A DNA stretch of 44,894 bases from Glutinoglossum americanum (taxonomy: Eukaryota > Ascomycota > Geoglossomycetes > Geoglossales > Geoglossaceae): contig JAGHQL010000202.1 of NCBI GenBank assembly GCA_020080175.1, positions 1 through 44,894 on the forward strand, in the 5' to 3' direction. Under the pieces are notes generated by a model. It was not told the origin of the DNA. It worked only from the letters and a program-made list of their open reading frames with translations, and searched no databases. Made by a program: the position numbers and the translations under genes. This document shows, one piece after another, positions 10,211-22,692 of the stretch (its first letter is position 1; each line of letters starts with the position of its first letter).

Positions 10211-12416
10211 ATATTACGAATTGCGCATGCTAGGGGAGACCCCTATAATCGCAGGGATCCCCTGAGGACTGTTATATCACAACGCAAAACACATTCATAC
10301 ACGTTCGGGACGGGCTTCGGGTACCCCCCGGTTGACATAATGGTAAAAATGAAACGGCAAGGGAGGAAGAAATATGCTTGGAGAGACAGCAAGCGCGGTC
10401 AAAATCAGAACTGTTTATTCCGTTAAACTTTCAGTGTATCCGAGTGAACAAGGTGAAATGTCTTGGTATTAGAAAGTCTACTTGCTTGTGTTGACCCTAA
10501 TGTCCACCCAGCCAAGCCTAGCCTTTGGTGTTAGAGCCAGAAGCAGCCCAGATCAAGTGAGTTTATTAGAGATGCGAACTTGATGCCCACACAAGCGCCG
10601 GTTTGGTTTCCTCTACACGGCCTGATCACTTCCCCGAGAGATTCCACAGAGTATGTATCGAGCCCCAAGATTTAAATGGCCATCATACGAATAATTACCA
10701 AATGCCTCAAATATCATTACCTCGAAAGCTGAGAAGGTGATGCAACCCGCCCAACCACCCTAGCTAGACAACAGAGAAAATAGAAAAGAGCACAACGCCA
10801 GCAAAAAAAAGACACCAACGTTCACCCATGAAACCCCAGCGGCCATACCCAACGCTCCCAGCGACTCGATCCCTAGACATACTAATCGACGTTTCACGAT
10901 CCCCACAAAGGAGGTAGTAAAGCCGGCAATCCTCGAATCGAAGTCAAAGTTTAGGAGTATCGTACGGATAACACAACGGTATGTACAGCGCATACACACA
11001 GACGAGACGAGAGGACAGAATATCCCGGCGTTCTGTAACCCGGCTGGAGAGGAAGAGAGGGGTGGCGAGAAATCGCATCGGGATTATATGCCTCCATCAA
11101 CCATAATACCCCCTCTCCCTAATCTCATAACGCGACAATCCACCCTCGTCATCCCGGTTGATCGTATTGTCCCCCCCCGGATACCAATCCATATCCCTCG
11201 TCGCGCGCCGTTGGCTCCTGGAACCATGCACACCGGCTCTCGTCTGCTCGCCAACAGTCCGATATCGCGTTCCGGAAGAGGAGGAGGAGGACGTATGGAG
11301 GATTCGTCTTAGGAACCCAGCAGGCTATATGAAAACAGCGAGTGTTAGCAAGCAAAGCGCAATCGAATTTGGGGGAAAAAAACTAACTGGTGGGGGGGGA
11401 TAACGCACTATGAAGCCCTGGCCGGAGAGCTTCTCGTAAAGCCAGGCTCGCAAATTGTCGAGAAGAGACATTGCCGAACGTGTTGTTCAATAGCAAGGTG
11501 TTTTTTCGCGTTGAGGTTGAATACGGGAACGATAGTGAAGGCGGGGGTTGTGACTTATATACTTGCGCTATGACACTATCCGCGGGACTACCGAACTGCC
11601 TTCACACCGGTGCCTTGCTCCGCCTCCACAAAACCAAGCGGGATCCGCCTGTCAGCGCACCACCCAATGGACTCACTCCGGATTTACGCCAAAACTGTCA
11701 AAACCGCCAAAACTGCCCAACCAGAAATTCCCAGCCGATGAAACCTCAGCCACCACTTGCGACTTACGACTTACGGCCGTCGGTCGGGTCTGCGCTCTGC
11801 GGATCGGACTCCACCCGCCGGATTTAACGCAGCCTCAGGTTCCAAAAAAGCCACAGCCGCGAGGCACGATGACGAACCCTCACCGAAAGCAAACCGCCTT
11901 GTCTACCACCTCCACATGCTACCGCTCAAAGCAACGCTGTCTTGCCACGGCTACTTTAGAATTGCTAACTGCTACCCTAGCCCTTCCTAGCCCTCCTCAT
12001 TGCTCGAGCCCTACCCTACTCTACTCCAGGCTCGCAGGCGCAGGCGCAGGCGCAGGCATTGGAAAGGCATCCGCACAAGTGGGCCACTCACAGCAGGTGA
12101 CGTAGGGATGGGACGGAGCTTACCGACGACTCCATGGTGTCTCAGATGCCTCAACCGCATGCGCTTCCTACTTTGCAGCTGCGTGATAGGCTCCAGTCCT
12201 TGGGGGCATCTCGGACGCATCCAAGGAAAGTTTAGTCGGCACCGTTCATTCGTCACGCATCGCCCATATACCACCAACCACGCTAAATATCTGCGTTTCC
12301 GGCGCGGAGAGAGGAAAACGCCAGTATGTTCATTCCTCTAACAAGCATGATAAAAATACAGTCAAGCAGCACACCCTGCAACATGCCCATCCCCAAGAAA
12401 TGCTTCCAGCCGCCCT
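10211..12416. other. Intergenic DNA, no supported gene
   Basis: About 2.2 kb without a convincing coding region. A minus-strand frame ending at 10760 has a hydrophobic end (SWVNVGVFFLLALCSFLFSL) but no start codon with upstream support, so I do not call it. A short GCAGGC triplication lies at 12037-12059. The last 100 bases are the presumed 3' untranslated region of the secreted-protein gene. Confidence 0.5.
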
Positions 12417-13358
12417 CTAGAGTTGCTCGAACATCACCTGGTCTTCAAAAAATAGTCTCGATTGTGGGACAGCGCCGGTTGGATCATATTCGAATAAGAT
12501 ACGGCCTCTAAAGGAATTATCCAATTCATCGTTCTGTTCTTTTATCTCATGGTCGAGCGCTGCGTATCCACGGACAGTCGGGTCTAGAACATTGGGAAGA
12601 ATATCTCTTATCCCCTGTAACAATCGCGGGATATCCTCTGCGTATTGGAAGATACCCCGGGCCGCCAGATCAGGATCATCACTAAGAGGCGTCATGATGT
12701 ACACCCTAGTTTCTGCGCTGTTGAGGGGATTTCGCGCCGATCCGAGGCTTAGGAAAAAAGGCTTCTCGCCGTTGCCCAATAAGTCTAAGACTTTAACTTG
12801 GAACAGGTCTACTCCGTCCTCGATGCCGTGAGACTGATCTTCAAAGAAATGGGCGTAGTAAACACCTTTGGGATGAACAATAACCATTGCTGTGCACCCG
12901 CATAGTCTCCTCAATCCCACCCTAACCACCCTGCGAGCTAATCTGGTAAACCCTGCTGTATTGGTCTGAGATTCATCTGGGTCGTATATCTTGGTGGTGC
13001 CGAGGTCGTTTATGGTGTTGATAAGATAGGTTGTCAGCTGGTCGTTGGATATAGGGTCGAGAACCCGAGCCACCAAATTGTTGGGAATCTCTGGAATCTG
13101 GCGGCGGACCGAATTCTGGGGATTTGCACCACATACAGAGCGGCAGGTAGGACCGGCACGAGCAGCCAAGATATTGTGTTTCCTAATGCATTCCGAAGTT
13201 AAACACCTACCCCAAAAACCACCATAAAAGGGCTTTGGAATATACCTAGCGACATTTTGGGATTGCCTCAACACATCCACATGACGGGCAAAGGATAGAG
13301 CATAAAATAGGGCGCCAAGGAGAAGGGGAAGCAAAGCCCGCCCACTACTAAGACGCAT
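12417..13358 (-). CDS. Secreted protein of unknown function
   Basis: One open exon of 313 residues from the ATG at 13358. That start is preferred over an in-frame upstream ATG at 13406 because it begins directly with a classical signal peptide (MRLSSGRALLPLLLGALFYA, cleavage likely near residue 24). The mature part has a Cys-containing segment at about 45-75 (four Cys), then a conserved-looking core: LCGCTAMVIVHPKGVYYAHF, FEDQSHGIED, TRVYIMTPLSDDPD, a predicted helical stretch around ILPNV, and RGRILFEYDPTG near the C-terminus. This core resembles uncharacterised extracellular proteins of other ascomycetes. I know no activity for it. No GPI or transmembrane tail is seen. A weak intron could exist inside the Cys segment (a GTAGGT donor near 13210 and CCCCAG acceptor), but the frame is open without it. 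Confidence 0.75.
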   Translation of the reverse strand: MRLSSGRALLPLLLGALFYALSFARHVDVLRQSQNVARYIPKPFYGGFWGRCLTSECIRKHNILAARAGPTCRSVCGANPQNSVRRQIPEIPNNLVARVLDPISNDQLTTYLINTINDLGTTKIYDPDESQTNTAGFTRLARRVVRVGLRRLCGCTAMVIVHPKGVYYAHFFEDQSHGIEDGVDLFQVKVLDLLGNGEKPFFLSLGSARNPLNSAETRVYIMTPLSDDPDLAARGIFQYAEDIPRLLQGIRDILPNVLDPTVRGYAALDHEIKEQNDELDNSFRGRILFEYDPTGAVPQSRLFFEDQVMFEQL

Positions 13359-13406
13359 GATGGCAAGCGTACAGGGAGGGTTGACCGGTTGCCAATAACG
13401 ATACAA

Positions 13407-16400
13407 GCTGGATACCTAGGAGAAGGCGGACTTCGAGATGGTCTCCAGGGATTGGATGGACCGGACCGGGCGAAAGAAAAGAAAAGAAAGAGTGGATCCG
13501 CAAATAGTGAGTAAAGATCGACCCTGAGAGCTAGCTCAGAAAGAAGGAATGCTCAAAACCCAAAAAGGAAAAAAAAAATTGGCGCAGACGGTTCAAAGAT
13601 CGTGATGAGGCCGGCCACTTGCCTTCGCCGTGCAAACTAGGAGTTAGATCAGAAGCACACAATCCACACACTCCGGAAATCCAGACCATTTTATAACGCC
13701 TACACTCCCCCCCTCACCCACCAAAAAAAACCCACCCCATCAATAACAAAATAAATAGATATATAGATAAGAAATTTAGATAAAAAACCCCCGAGGATAC
13801 AGGACACCATTCAAACCTCATCCAATTTCCAATTTCCAACTCTGATCCGCTCATCTCAGCAAACCCGTCTCAGATCCCAAGCCCAAACCTCACAAGCACG
13901 CGCAGCAACCAGCCGCATAGTCCCCCCCCCCAACTCCCCAGATCCGGGGACGGAAGAAGAAGAAACCAGTGCGGACGATCCGCGTTTCGACGAGAAAAGA
14001 CAGACGTGATCAAGGCGGGTGACTGACCAGCCCCACGCATCGCCGCACCACCATCACCCACACACAAAAAACCCGCGGGCTCGCCGGACAGGATCCCCAC
14101 GCACGGCAACCAACTCCACCAGGCACCAAAGCAGGAACCCCTCTCCCCCGCCTACCATGCGCGTCATCGTCGTCGCCGTCGCCGTCGTCGAATGTTGGTT
14201 CCGCGCGCAGCGTACCGAGATCACCGCACCTCCCCATCTTACCTAAGCCCGGTCCCGACGAACGCCCCCTTCAAACCAGCCAGGGGGGGACTATAAAAAA
14301 AAAAAAAAAAAAACACCACCCCGCTACGTCCTCCCCGGACCAAAAAAGCGACGGAGATGGAAATATCGGTACTGGAAATAATCCCCCCTTCCGCGCGGGC
14401 GTCGAATCTCGCTTTGTTTCCGCCTGGAGCGGGTATATGCTGCTGTTGTTATTGAGTTTTCTATTCCCATTCCCACTCATCCATCGGGGGGGGGGGGGGG
14501 GGGGGGGTTGTGGGGGGGCTGCGTGGGCTCGCGGGGGGGGGGCTGGCGCTCCCCCACCTCGCAGTTGTCCCCGGCCAGGGCCCCACTCCAAGCCCNNNNN
14601 NNNNNGCCAGCTGGTTGGCGGCCACACGGGCACGCAGCACGCCGTCCACCCCCGGCTCGGTGCGGCCCAGGGAAGGGGGGGGGGGGGGGGGGTTCCTGCC
14701 GGTTTCGTTCGATTCCGGACGCAGGAGCTTCCGTACAGCAGTCTCGCAGTTACCGCCGAGATGGCTACAACTACTAGCCTCCAAAGCTAAACGTCGGGGA
14801 GATTCCACACAGCCCGTCACCGGCCAGCCGCCATTTCTTCTCTCCTCTCTCCCCGGCTAATCCCAAGCTAATCCTCTCCTCCTTCATCTCCCGCCTCGCT
14901 TTCCGAGGGTTATATATATACGCGCACTCCACAAACCCCCTCCCGTCTCCTTTCTTCCCAAAACTTGTTGGTTTCGTCCAGCAAGCGTTTTTATGACGGC
15001 CGCCGGGATGCCTATTCCTATTCTATCCCATCTTGTCCTTTTTTGCTTTTGCCTTCTCCACTAGCTCTCCCGGAGATCGCCACGGACGCCTCGACTGCTC
15101 GGTGGTTGGCTGCATGGACTCTTCAAGACAGGTGCTCTTCCTCCTCCGCGCGCGGATGTTCAGACGCCAGGCGATGCGGTTCCCACAGCGTGCCGTTTCT
15201 CTCTCCACCCACAGGCCGGAGCTCCATGCCTATCCCTGAGACGGATCGCAGCTCTGCCTCGTTTTACAGGTCGGAAGGCTGCGGTTGTTGGGTCGGAAGT
15301 ACTCGAGCCTTCCGTCCGCCAGCTTCACGGTCGGTCCCTGTACAGGCCTCAAATTTGTACCGGTCTATCCACAGGGAGCTCCAGTAGCACAACATCAGCC
15401 TCCTAATCTTGCACTGGTTCCCTACCACATCCACCCTTCATCATCTTCTCTTTACACACCCCCAGATAAGCTCTCTAGCGAATAATAACTCTATTTAATT
15501 AATTTCAATGTCACATATCACTACCTCCCCTCCCCCTTATTAACACCATTCGACTCGAATTTACCATTTCGATTTCCGTTTAATTATTTTTTTGGAGAAA
15601 TTTTTAATTTTTAAAGGTCAAAGTAAATAAAAGGAGAAAAAAAAGGAATAGAAGGGGAGAGGAAAAGAGATCCCTAACGAACATCTCGTTCCATCCACCC
15701 AGTCCTAGCCCATCCCGTCCATCCCATTCCACCGAAAAAATCCGTGAAAAGCAGTGAAAAGAAAAGGAGTGGGGACAAACCCCAACCGAACCGAACCCCC
15801 GCCCCGCCAGACAAGAAAAGAAAGAGAAAAGGGGAGAGACGGCAGGAAGGGAAAAAAGCGCAGAATTTGCCCGTCCGTAGAGAAGAAAAAGCAATTTCAA
15901 AAGAATCGATTATCGTTATCCACCACGCCCTCCGGAAAGTAGGGGGAAAAAAACCAAGCGGGAGAAGCCATGACCATCGTCATCGCCATCCACCGCGCCT
16001 GCCACCGAGAAGAAAAAAGACCAAGCCTTTTAAACCACAAGGCGGATAGCAGGGTCGCGACGAGCTACCGCGGGAAAGGGGGAAAGGTTAAAAAAAACAA
16101 GCCGTGGTGAATAGGTAAGGAGAGGGGAAAAAAAAGCAAGAGGGAGGAGAAAACAAATATGGGGTATACCATACCATTGCACCCCGAGCCGCCGTTGCAA
16201 GCACAAAAGAGAAAAAAAAAAACAGTAGAGGAAAACTGGAAGGTGAGGAGGGGTGGGGGAGGAAGAGGCGAGGGAGGATGTAGCGGTGGAGGAAGGGGTT
16301 TGATATTAAAAAGGTGACGAAAGACCCCGTCCTGTCGAGACCCTTTGATGCGTCGTTCTTTTTTTCCTTTAATATGGTGGGAGGGATTGAGGAAACACGC

Positions 16401-16472
16401 TCGCTAAAGCCCAGCATGAAGGAGGAAGAAGTAATCGGGGAAAAAAGATAACGACCAAAAAAACTCCCATCC
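13407..16472. other. Long low-complexity intergenic region with an assembly gap
   Basis: About 3 kb with poly(A), poly(G) and C/T-rich runs. Poly(A) lies at about 14295-14313 and poly(G) at about 14487-14507 and 14676-14692. Open frames here are products of biased composition and none has a domain. The stretch 14880-15480 is CT-rich, like a promoter or 5' untranslated leader, but no coding sequence follows it on the plus strand. The 100 bases before 16472 would be the 3' untranslated region of the DUF8004 gene. Confidence 0.5.
14596..14605. other. Assembly gap (10 N)
   Basis: Ten consecutive N between two long poly(G) runs. The true distance is probably unknown. Confidence 0.98.
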
Positions 16473-19321
16473 TCACAGCCGATACGTCCCATCCCCACCG
16501 CTAGCGATATATTCACCCCTCAGACCCCTCGAACCCCCCTCCTCCCTTGGCGGCATCGGCCAATCCCTAGTCTTCTCGCGTTGACTCCCTACTGGCAGCG
16601 TAACGTTATCCTTGCCACCGCCATACTCCCCGCCGCTATTGACCCAGTCCTTTGCGCGTTGTCCGATCACCACGTCGGTGCGGGCGTCGTCGTCCTCATC
16701 GACGGGGCTATACGCATCACCATTGTTAGCGTCGGTGGTGGTGTTGGTGATCGTGGTGATGCGATTGACGGCGACGCTAGGGTTAGCATAGCGGATGCGG
16801 CCAAGCCCGGTGTCGTCCGATGTGCGTGCGCTGATGCTCTCGCCAGCGCCAACGTGCGCGGTGGAGGTCTTGATGATAAGGTGATGACGTTGAGGAGACC
16901 AGGATTCTGGGACGGTCCAGCAGTAGCTAAGGTTGTGGGCCGCTTCGCTGACTGGCGGGTCGCTGTGGGTGCGCCACGGGGGTGTACCGCGAAGACGCGG
17001 ATTGAGGAAGTAAGGGACCTCATCTTTCCAGCGGAGACTAGGAGTGTCGACGGAGACGGTGGCAAGGACTTGCAAGATGCCGTAGAGGAGTATCCAGCGG
17101 CCTTTACGAGCGTCATATGGATTTGTCTCATTGGGGCGATCGGACTTCTCGAAGCGCGTGAAGGCCTCCACGAGGTCATTGGAAACAAACTCCGAGCCGA
17201 GCAGGTAGATGTTCGTCGCCTCCGAGTATGCCAGCGCGGCGAGACGTTCCTTTGCGCGGTCCTCAGACGTCTTGGATTTCTTGCTGCTGCCGAAGAACAA
17301 TTGCGGTTTCGTGTGCGTGACGGGCTGCGAGTCCGGAACCAGCGGGAAGGGGTGCGGGATGTGCGGATACCGGTGGCGGTTGTCGAAAGCAACGAAGACG
17401 TCGGTTATCGGGAGGTCTTCGCTGTCGGCACGGAAGTTTGGATTCAGGCGTTTGCTGACGATGTTCCACTTGCGAGAGCTGCGTTCTTCCGACTCGTCCC
17501 AGACGAGGTCGCGATCGACGAGGAAGTCATAGAGCGCGCCAAAGTCACGCTGGAGTCGGACGGTGAGATCTCGAGTCAGCCAGCTGTTATCCGGGCGGTC
17601 TCCAGCGCCCTGAGGCGGCCAGGCCCAGTAGACGGTCTCGTAGAACTTGACGAGGAACTTCCGGAAACGGTCAAACGCCGCACGGGATGGCGGAGGCGTT
17701 GCGCTCGCCATGGGCCACATGTCAGTCAGGTCGAAGTTTGCGAGCCGCGCCTCCGCTTGCTGCACGCGGACTTGTAGCTCCAGGTTCGCTCGGTCGAGAA
17801 GGGCGCGGGTTATCGGCGTGATCTGGCGGTACTCGTGGACGGTGTGAAGGCGGTTGTACATCCCCGCGCAATTGACAAAGGCTTCACGCCAGCCCTCTTG
17901 CCAGCGGACACCCTCGCCTTCGCTCCAGATCAGCAGCCCGATGGCAGAGGAAGGGTCATTGCGCACGTCGTCGAAGCTCTTAGCAGTGATGTAGTCGATC
18001 ATGAGACCGGCGTTGTCGGAATCGGGGGGCATATACATCTCCAACCGCTCATAGAGATCAAGGAGAGCTTGGCAGAAATTGAGCCCCACGAGGGATTTAT
18101 GCATGAGAAGCGAGAAGAAGTTGCGTGTCGTCAGGTGATGGCGGAGGGTGTCAGTCCTAGACTGGTTGAGCGGCGCAGGGAAGTATATCTCGTGGAGGAT
18201 CGGGTATTCACGCTCATTGCTGGTGGTTTCCGAGAGCGGAGGGGTGGGGTGCTTGGTCTTCATGCGGCTGTAGCTGCGTTCCGAAGAGGGGTCGTTCATG
18301 TGTCTTCTAAAAGTGGTTAGCTGATTTGGACTCCCTACTCCTGATCCATTTCCCGACCTCGACTGTATATCCTGTGACGATTCACCCGAATTCAAGTCCG
18401 TCGACGGTGCACTCTCAGGCGAGGGGGGAAGGTTGTACTCGTTGTAGGTGTAGCCTTCGCGAAGGATCGTGATGAGGAATGCGGATTCTGTTTCCTCGAG
18501 TATCGACGACGAGATGCGGAATGAGGGGGGCGGCCGGGAGGTCTGGTGCGTCTCGTGTCCAAAGAACACAAGAGTGTCACCGGTTGAGTCCCAGAGCTCC
18601 GGATCCTATATAGTGTTTGGGGGAAGCAGGGGTTAGAGAAACGATAAGGATAAACTTTGTAATCGCCATAGCAGAAACGGTCACGGTGCGAGATTACCTT
18701 TCTGAGTTTATTCCAAGGCTGAGGGGGTTTCCCGCCGCCTAGCCATCTCTTGACACGAGCCTCCTCTCCCGATCTCGTTCTCCCATCAAATCCCAATCCA
18801 AGTCCATCGTTCGCCCTCACCACCCTAGGCCGACTAGCCAGCGTAGGGTTAGCGGTATGAGGTATAGCCACCGGCGTGGACGGCAACTCGTGAACAAACT
18901 GGTCCGCTCTACCCCTCGACATAGCCGCTCTAGTTTCGGGTCGCGTACCGCTGCTAGCAGCGCTCTCAGGCTTGGCCGAGAATTTGGAGGCAAGTTTGTT
19001 GCGGATCTGGTCGCTCTTGCTATCCATATAGGCACGCAGCGAGCTCTTCTCGATGGCGGAGACGCTGGGGTTCACAGCCTGGAGGGACGGGAGAGTATGC
19101 CGGCCATTATCGCTGGACCCGGACGAGAAGGAAGCACCGCTCCTGGTCGGGTAGTTGACGGGATTTTGTCGCGACGAGTCAGACCTCGCAAGCAGCGACC
19201 CTTCATTCTGCTCTAGAAAGTGCTGCCGAGCCGCAGCCTGCTGAAGCTGGAACTGCAGCGCGGCATCCTTCTGGTGGGTATCGCCCTTTTTCTTGCGCAC
19301 GTAGGCGCTCCTTCCAGACAT
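16473..19321 (-). CDS. DUF8004 domain protein
   Basis: Two exons, 19321-18698 and 18605-16473, separated by a 92-base intron (donor GTAATC, acceptor TATATAG), encode 918 residues. The join gives NKLRK-DPELWDSTGDTLV-FFGHETHQTS, the conserved beginning of the DUF8004 domain of Pezizomycotina. Residues 1-200 are a disordered, Ser/Gln-rich head beginning MSGRSAYVRKKKGDTHQ. The conserved domain runs from about 205 to 560, with FRISSSILEETESAFLITIL, REGYTYNEYNLPPSP, EIYFPAP, TLRHHLTTRNFFSLLMHKSL, LVGLNFCQALLDLYERLEMY and GVRWQEGWREAFVNCAGMY. A second conserved part holds DRFRKFLVKFYETVYWAWPP and YDFLVDRDLVWDESE. The last 120 residues are Asp/Asn/Thr-rich and disordered. Function is unknown; I recall it as conserved but uncharacterised. 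The long plus-strand frame at 16581-17777 is an antisense shadow. Confidence 0.9.
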
Positions 19322-19409
19322 GACGCGAGCTTATCGCGGGCAGCTTGGTTCACCTGAGGACGAGTCGAAACGGACAGACGGACGAGCGAACGAGAGCGAG
19401 TGAGCAGAC

Positions 19410-19448
19410 GTGCAAGCGTGCAAGCGTGCAAGCGTGCAAACGTACAAG
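19410..19448. repeat. 8-bp tandem repeat (TGCAAGCG)n
   Basis: About four and a half copies of TGCAAGCG, the last ones diverged, in the leader region of the DUF8004 gene. Confidence 0.85.
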
Positions 19449-19805
19449 CTCACGAAACCCGATGATCGGAAGACGATGCGTGGGCTCAGCGGGCTTATCA
19501 GCAGGAAGCGAAAAGAAAATTTCCCTAATTAGAACGAACAGTCCAGAGCTACAACGCGCACGGGAAGAGCGGATGGCGACGGTTCGAGCGAAGCGTGCGC
19601 GAGTCAATTGAGAGAGGAATCCGACCCGTTGATGAGGAAGAAGTCGAGGGAAGCGCCTGGGGGGCAGGTCAATTGGGAGAAGTAAGAAGTAGTTCTCCGT
19701 CCGAATTCGAAACAGAAGTTGTTGGGGGTTGGTGGAAGGATCACACGGCACGAGGCTGAGGCGTGGAGGGATCAGACGTGCGGTCGAGCTGGAGCCGTGG
19801 AACTT

Positions 19806-19837
19806 GACGAGAGACGAGAGACGAGAGACGAGACGAG
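19806..19837. repeat. 8-bp tandem repeat (GACGAGA-G)n
   Basis: Four imperfect copies of GACGAGAG in the region upstream of the DUF8004 gene. Confidence 0.8.
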
Positions 19838-20187
19838 TGAGAGCGCGAACGGGACCCAGGGATGCGGGTGCGCAAGGGGTGGGGGTGCTGTCGAGTTCGC
19901 GCGGGTTCGGTAATCGCAGGCACGGGCGTCCTGTCAGTGTCAAAGTGTCACTGCCAGATGTCAAGGAATATATATGCACACGCACACGCACACGCCGACG
20001 CATCCTGACGCACGAACCCGCCTCGTTGGTCCGGCCGAGCAGCACGGGCTGGAGAAAAAAAACCCAACATGTACGCAGGCGTATCTGGAGCAGCTTCTCG
20101 ATATGCCGAGCCACAAGGAGTGAATGCAGAGCGAGCAAGCACCCAGCACGCCCGTGGTGTTTCGCCGACGACCCTCCCTACCCTTGC

Positions 20188-20209
20188 CTCTCTCTCTCTC
20201 TCTCTCTCC
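20188..20209. repeat. (CT)n microsatellite
   Basis: About eleven CT dinucleotides in intergenic DNA. Confidence 0.9.
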
Positions 20210-22692
20210 CTCCGTACTCCCCCGTCGCACGAGCGCATAAGCTTTTTTCCCCGACCTGCGAACGAGACACAATCAACGAACCGCGCACACCCTCCTCCCT
20301 CCTCCCTCTCCCTTCTTCAATCGTTCCTAGCGCTTACGCAGCACCATGTATCGTACCGTACATACAGTACATCTCCAACAGACAGACCCGCATGCAAGGT
20401 GGTCTTCCATACATACACCCTATATGCCGGCGCACATTATCCTACGCAACCCCCAAAAAAATAAATAAATAAACAAAATACTCCCAAACGAATCGAAAAC
20501 GGTGTGCGTGGTAGATAGATCAGCGTTTTCGCCCCGTATCGGTTCCCTTATTTCTTTTTAACTTTCATTCTGTGGTTATCGCCAAGAGAACGCATGTACA
20601 GGTACAGGTACATGGGCTGCTCCTGGGAAGGGCCCATGCAGGGCGTGCTTTTCCTCACGGCTCCTTGCTCGGGGCAATCGTTGGTTCCCTCGCCCAGAAT
20701 GCGATAGCGGCGATAAGGGAAACCCGATGCGATCGCCGCCGATCAACTATATCGCAACCTCTCCTGCCTTTCTTTATTTTTCTCCACGCCCGGAAACAAC
20801 ACCCTTCGATGCCGGGACGGACGCTCACGAATGTAGCCGTTGCGCGAACACGCAAGGTACGACGACGACGCTACATCTGCGCCCGCGTTGAGAAACGTCC
20901 GATTTTAAACCCTCACCGTTACAGGGCGAAAAAGAGCCCGGGGGGGGGGGGGGGGTTTAATAGGCCCGACCCCGGCCGTTGGGTTTCCTTTTACCGATGG
21001 GAGTTTGGGGTCCCCACCATAAAAAAAATCATCTGGAACGTCGGCTCTATCGACACTCACGCCTACTTTATACCTCACACGAGCCAAAAGCAACAACTAC
21101 ATGCGCACCTCTCCTGATCGACCGGCGGAGCAAGCAAGTACCCCCGCCAGGGTTATAGAATCTCAAACCTGCCAGAAAAGAAAACTCACGGTCCACCAAG
21201 ATGCCAAAGCGACGAACCTCTCCCTCCAACCCCCCGAGAACCGCTGCCCCCCTCCCATCCCTTCCCTTATCACCAAGAAAAGCCCACTCCCAGTATAGAA
21301 ACACAAACAAAATTACCGCCCACATCAGGCAATATCCCACTCCCACCCACCCACCTCCGCGCACACCACACACTTTTCCCTTTCCCTTTCCCTTTCCTTT
21401 TTTTTTTCTTTTCCCTCCCCCCCCTCGTATCTCGTATCCCAAAACCCACCAACAACCACCACCACGAACCTTCCAGAAGCACACTAAAAAACCTCGCCTC
21501 GCCTCTGTAGCCCGTGAGAGAGAGGGATGGGAAAAAAAAAAAAAAAAAAAAAACCTTTTTGGGGGGGGGGTTTTTTTTGGGTTTCCGAACGGTGGGGGGG
21601 GGGGGGGCTAGCCCCAAGAGAAGGGAAAGGGGAAAAATAAATAATATAAAATAAAATAAAAAAAAATAAAATTCTCTTGGTCTTTTTTTTTTTTTTTTTT
21701 TTATTCTATTTTAGCGGTTCCACCCACCTCCATCCCCGCAATTTCGCGTCCAGCGGTTTCGCAAACTGTTCTGGCGTCGGCGGCGGAGGTTCACGTTGCG
21801 TTTATATTTACGTATGAACCTTTTTTTTATTTTTTTTAAGCCTAAACAAAAGGCGACTCCGCGATCTTTTCACAAGAGAGGTTTCTCTCGGGGCCGTTTC
21901 GTGTTTTTTTTTTTTTTCCTTCTCAATCGTCAGTGTTTTTTCCCCGGGAGTACTCCCGCTGCGTACGAAATGCCCCGCGCGCGGTCTTGGTTGCGTTTCT
22001 CGATGGCTGGCTGACGCGATGGGGGTTTCGGTAGTCTGGGCCTGGCACCGAAGCGGAATCCAGTCGTGTGCTTTTGTCGAGGTGCGGAGGGATGGCATAC
22101 TCCGTGGTGTACTCCGCGGCGTTTTTGGCTGGGCGCCGGAAGCGGAAATTACGCTAAAGATTAGAGACGGTTCGAGTCTGACGTGATCTGGATTGCGCTG
22201 ATTCGCATAAGGGCAAATACCAATATACACGGCATCAAAGACTGGAATTCGGGAAAAAAAAAAAAAAAAAAAAACGGTGTACTACGTAATACACGACCCA
22301 TTCAGGATCCACGGCGGGATTCCCGACATCCATCGCTCCCATGTCCATTAAAGCACCTAGCGCGAACCCGGAGCGCCGTCCCGAATCAGTCCCTTCCCTT
22401 CCTGGGTATATTTCCCGTCCCGTCTCTTGTATGGACAATCGCTTGCCGTAAGGAAATTCGTTCATGTCTGGCAAAAGTCGCTAAAGGAGGGAATGTCGAA
22501 AGTAAATTCGTCGACACGCATGAGGGCGTGAATTTGCAGTCGTCGATGGTCGAAGCGTGTGGACCGAAAAAAAATAAAATAAAATCCGAGGGTACATAAA
22601 AGCGCACGCTAACCTGACGCTCTAATATCATCCCATCCCAGACAAGGAAAGACCCTCTCCTAGGGGCCTCCACCCCGCACGAACCCGCAGCC

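Larger units (their letters stand above)
19322..22692. other. Long intergenic region, low complexity
   Basis: About 3.4 kb without a supported gene. The first kilobase is presumably the promoter and 5' leader of the DUF8004 gene. It includes the short tandem repeats listed separately. Poly(G) lies at about 20940-20955, poly(A) at about 21532-21553 and 22254-22274, poly(T) at about 21685-21702, and mixed G/T/G runs at 21560-21607. These runs look partly like sequencing or assembly artefacts. Confidence 0.5.

Noticed and set aside
10760-10999. Hydrophobic minus-strand frame
   Set aside because: No convincing start or upstream exon; the hydrophobic end alone is not enough.
13170-13206. 5S rRNA-like string (CCGAAGTTAAACACC)
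   Set aside because: Only about 15 bases resemble 5S rRNA, the rest does not fit, and it lies in the open frame of the secreted protein.
14437-14860. Several open frames around the assembly gap
   Set aside because: They are made of poly(G)- and poly(C)-derived Gly/Pro runs and cross the N gap.
16581-17777. 398-codon open frame antisense to the DUF8004 gene
   Set aside because: The opposite strand encodes a conserved domain; this frame is Val/Gly/Arg-rich without any motif.
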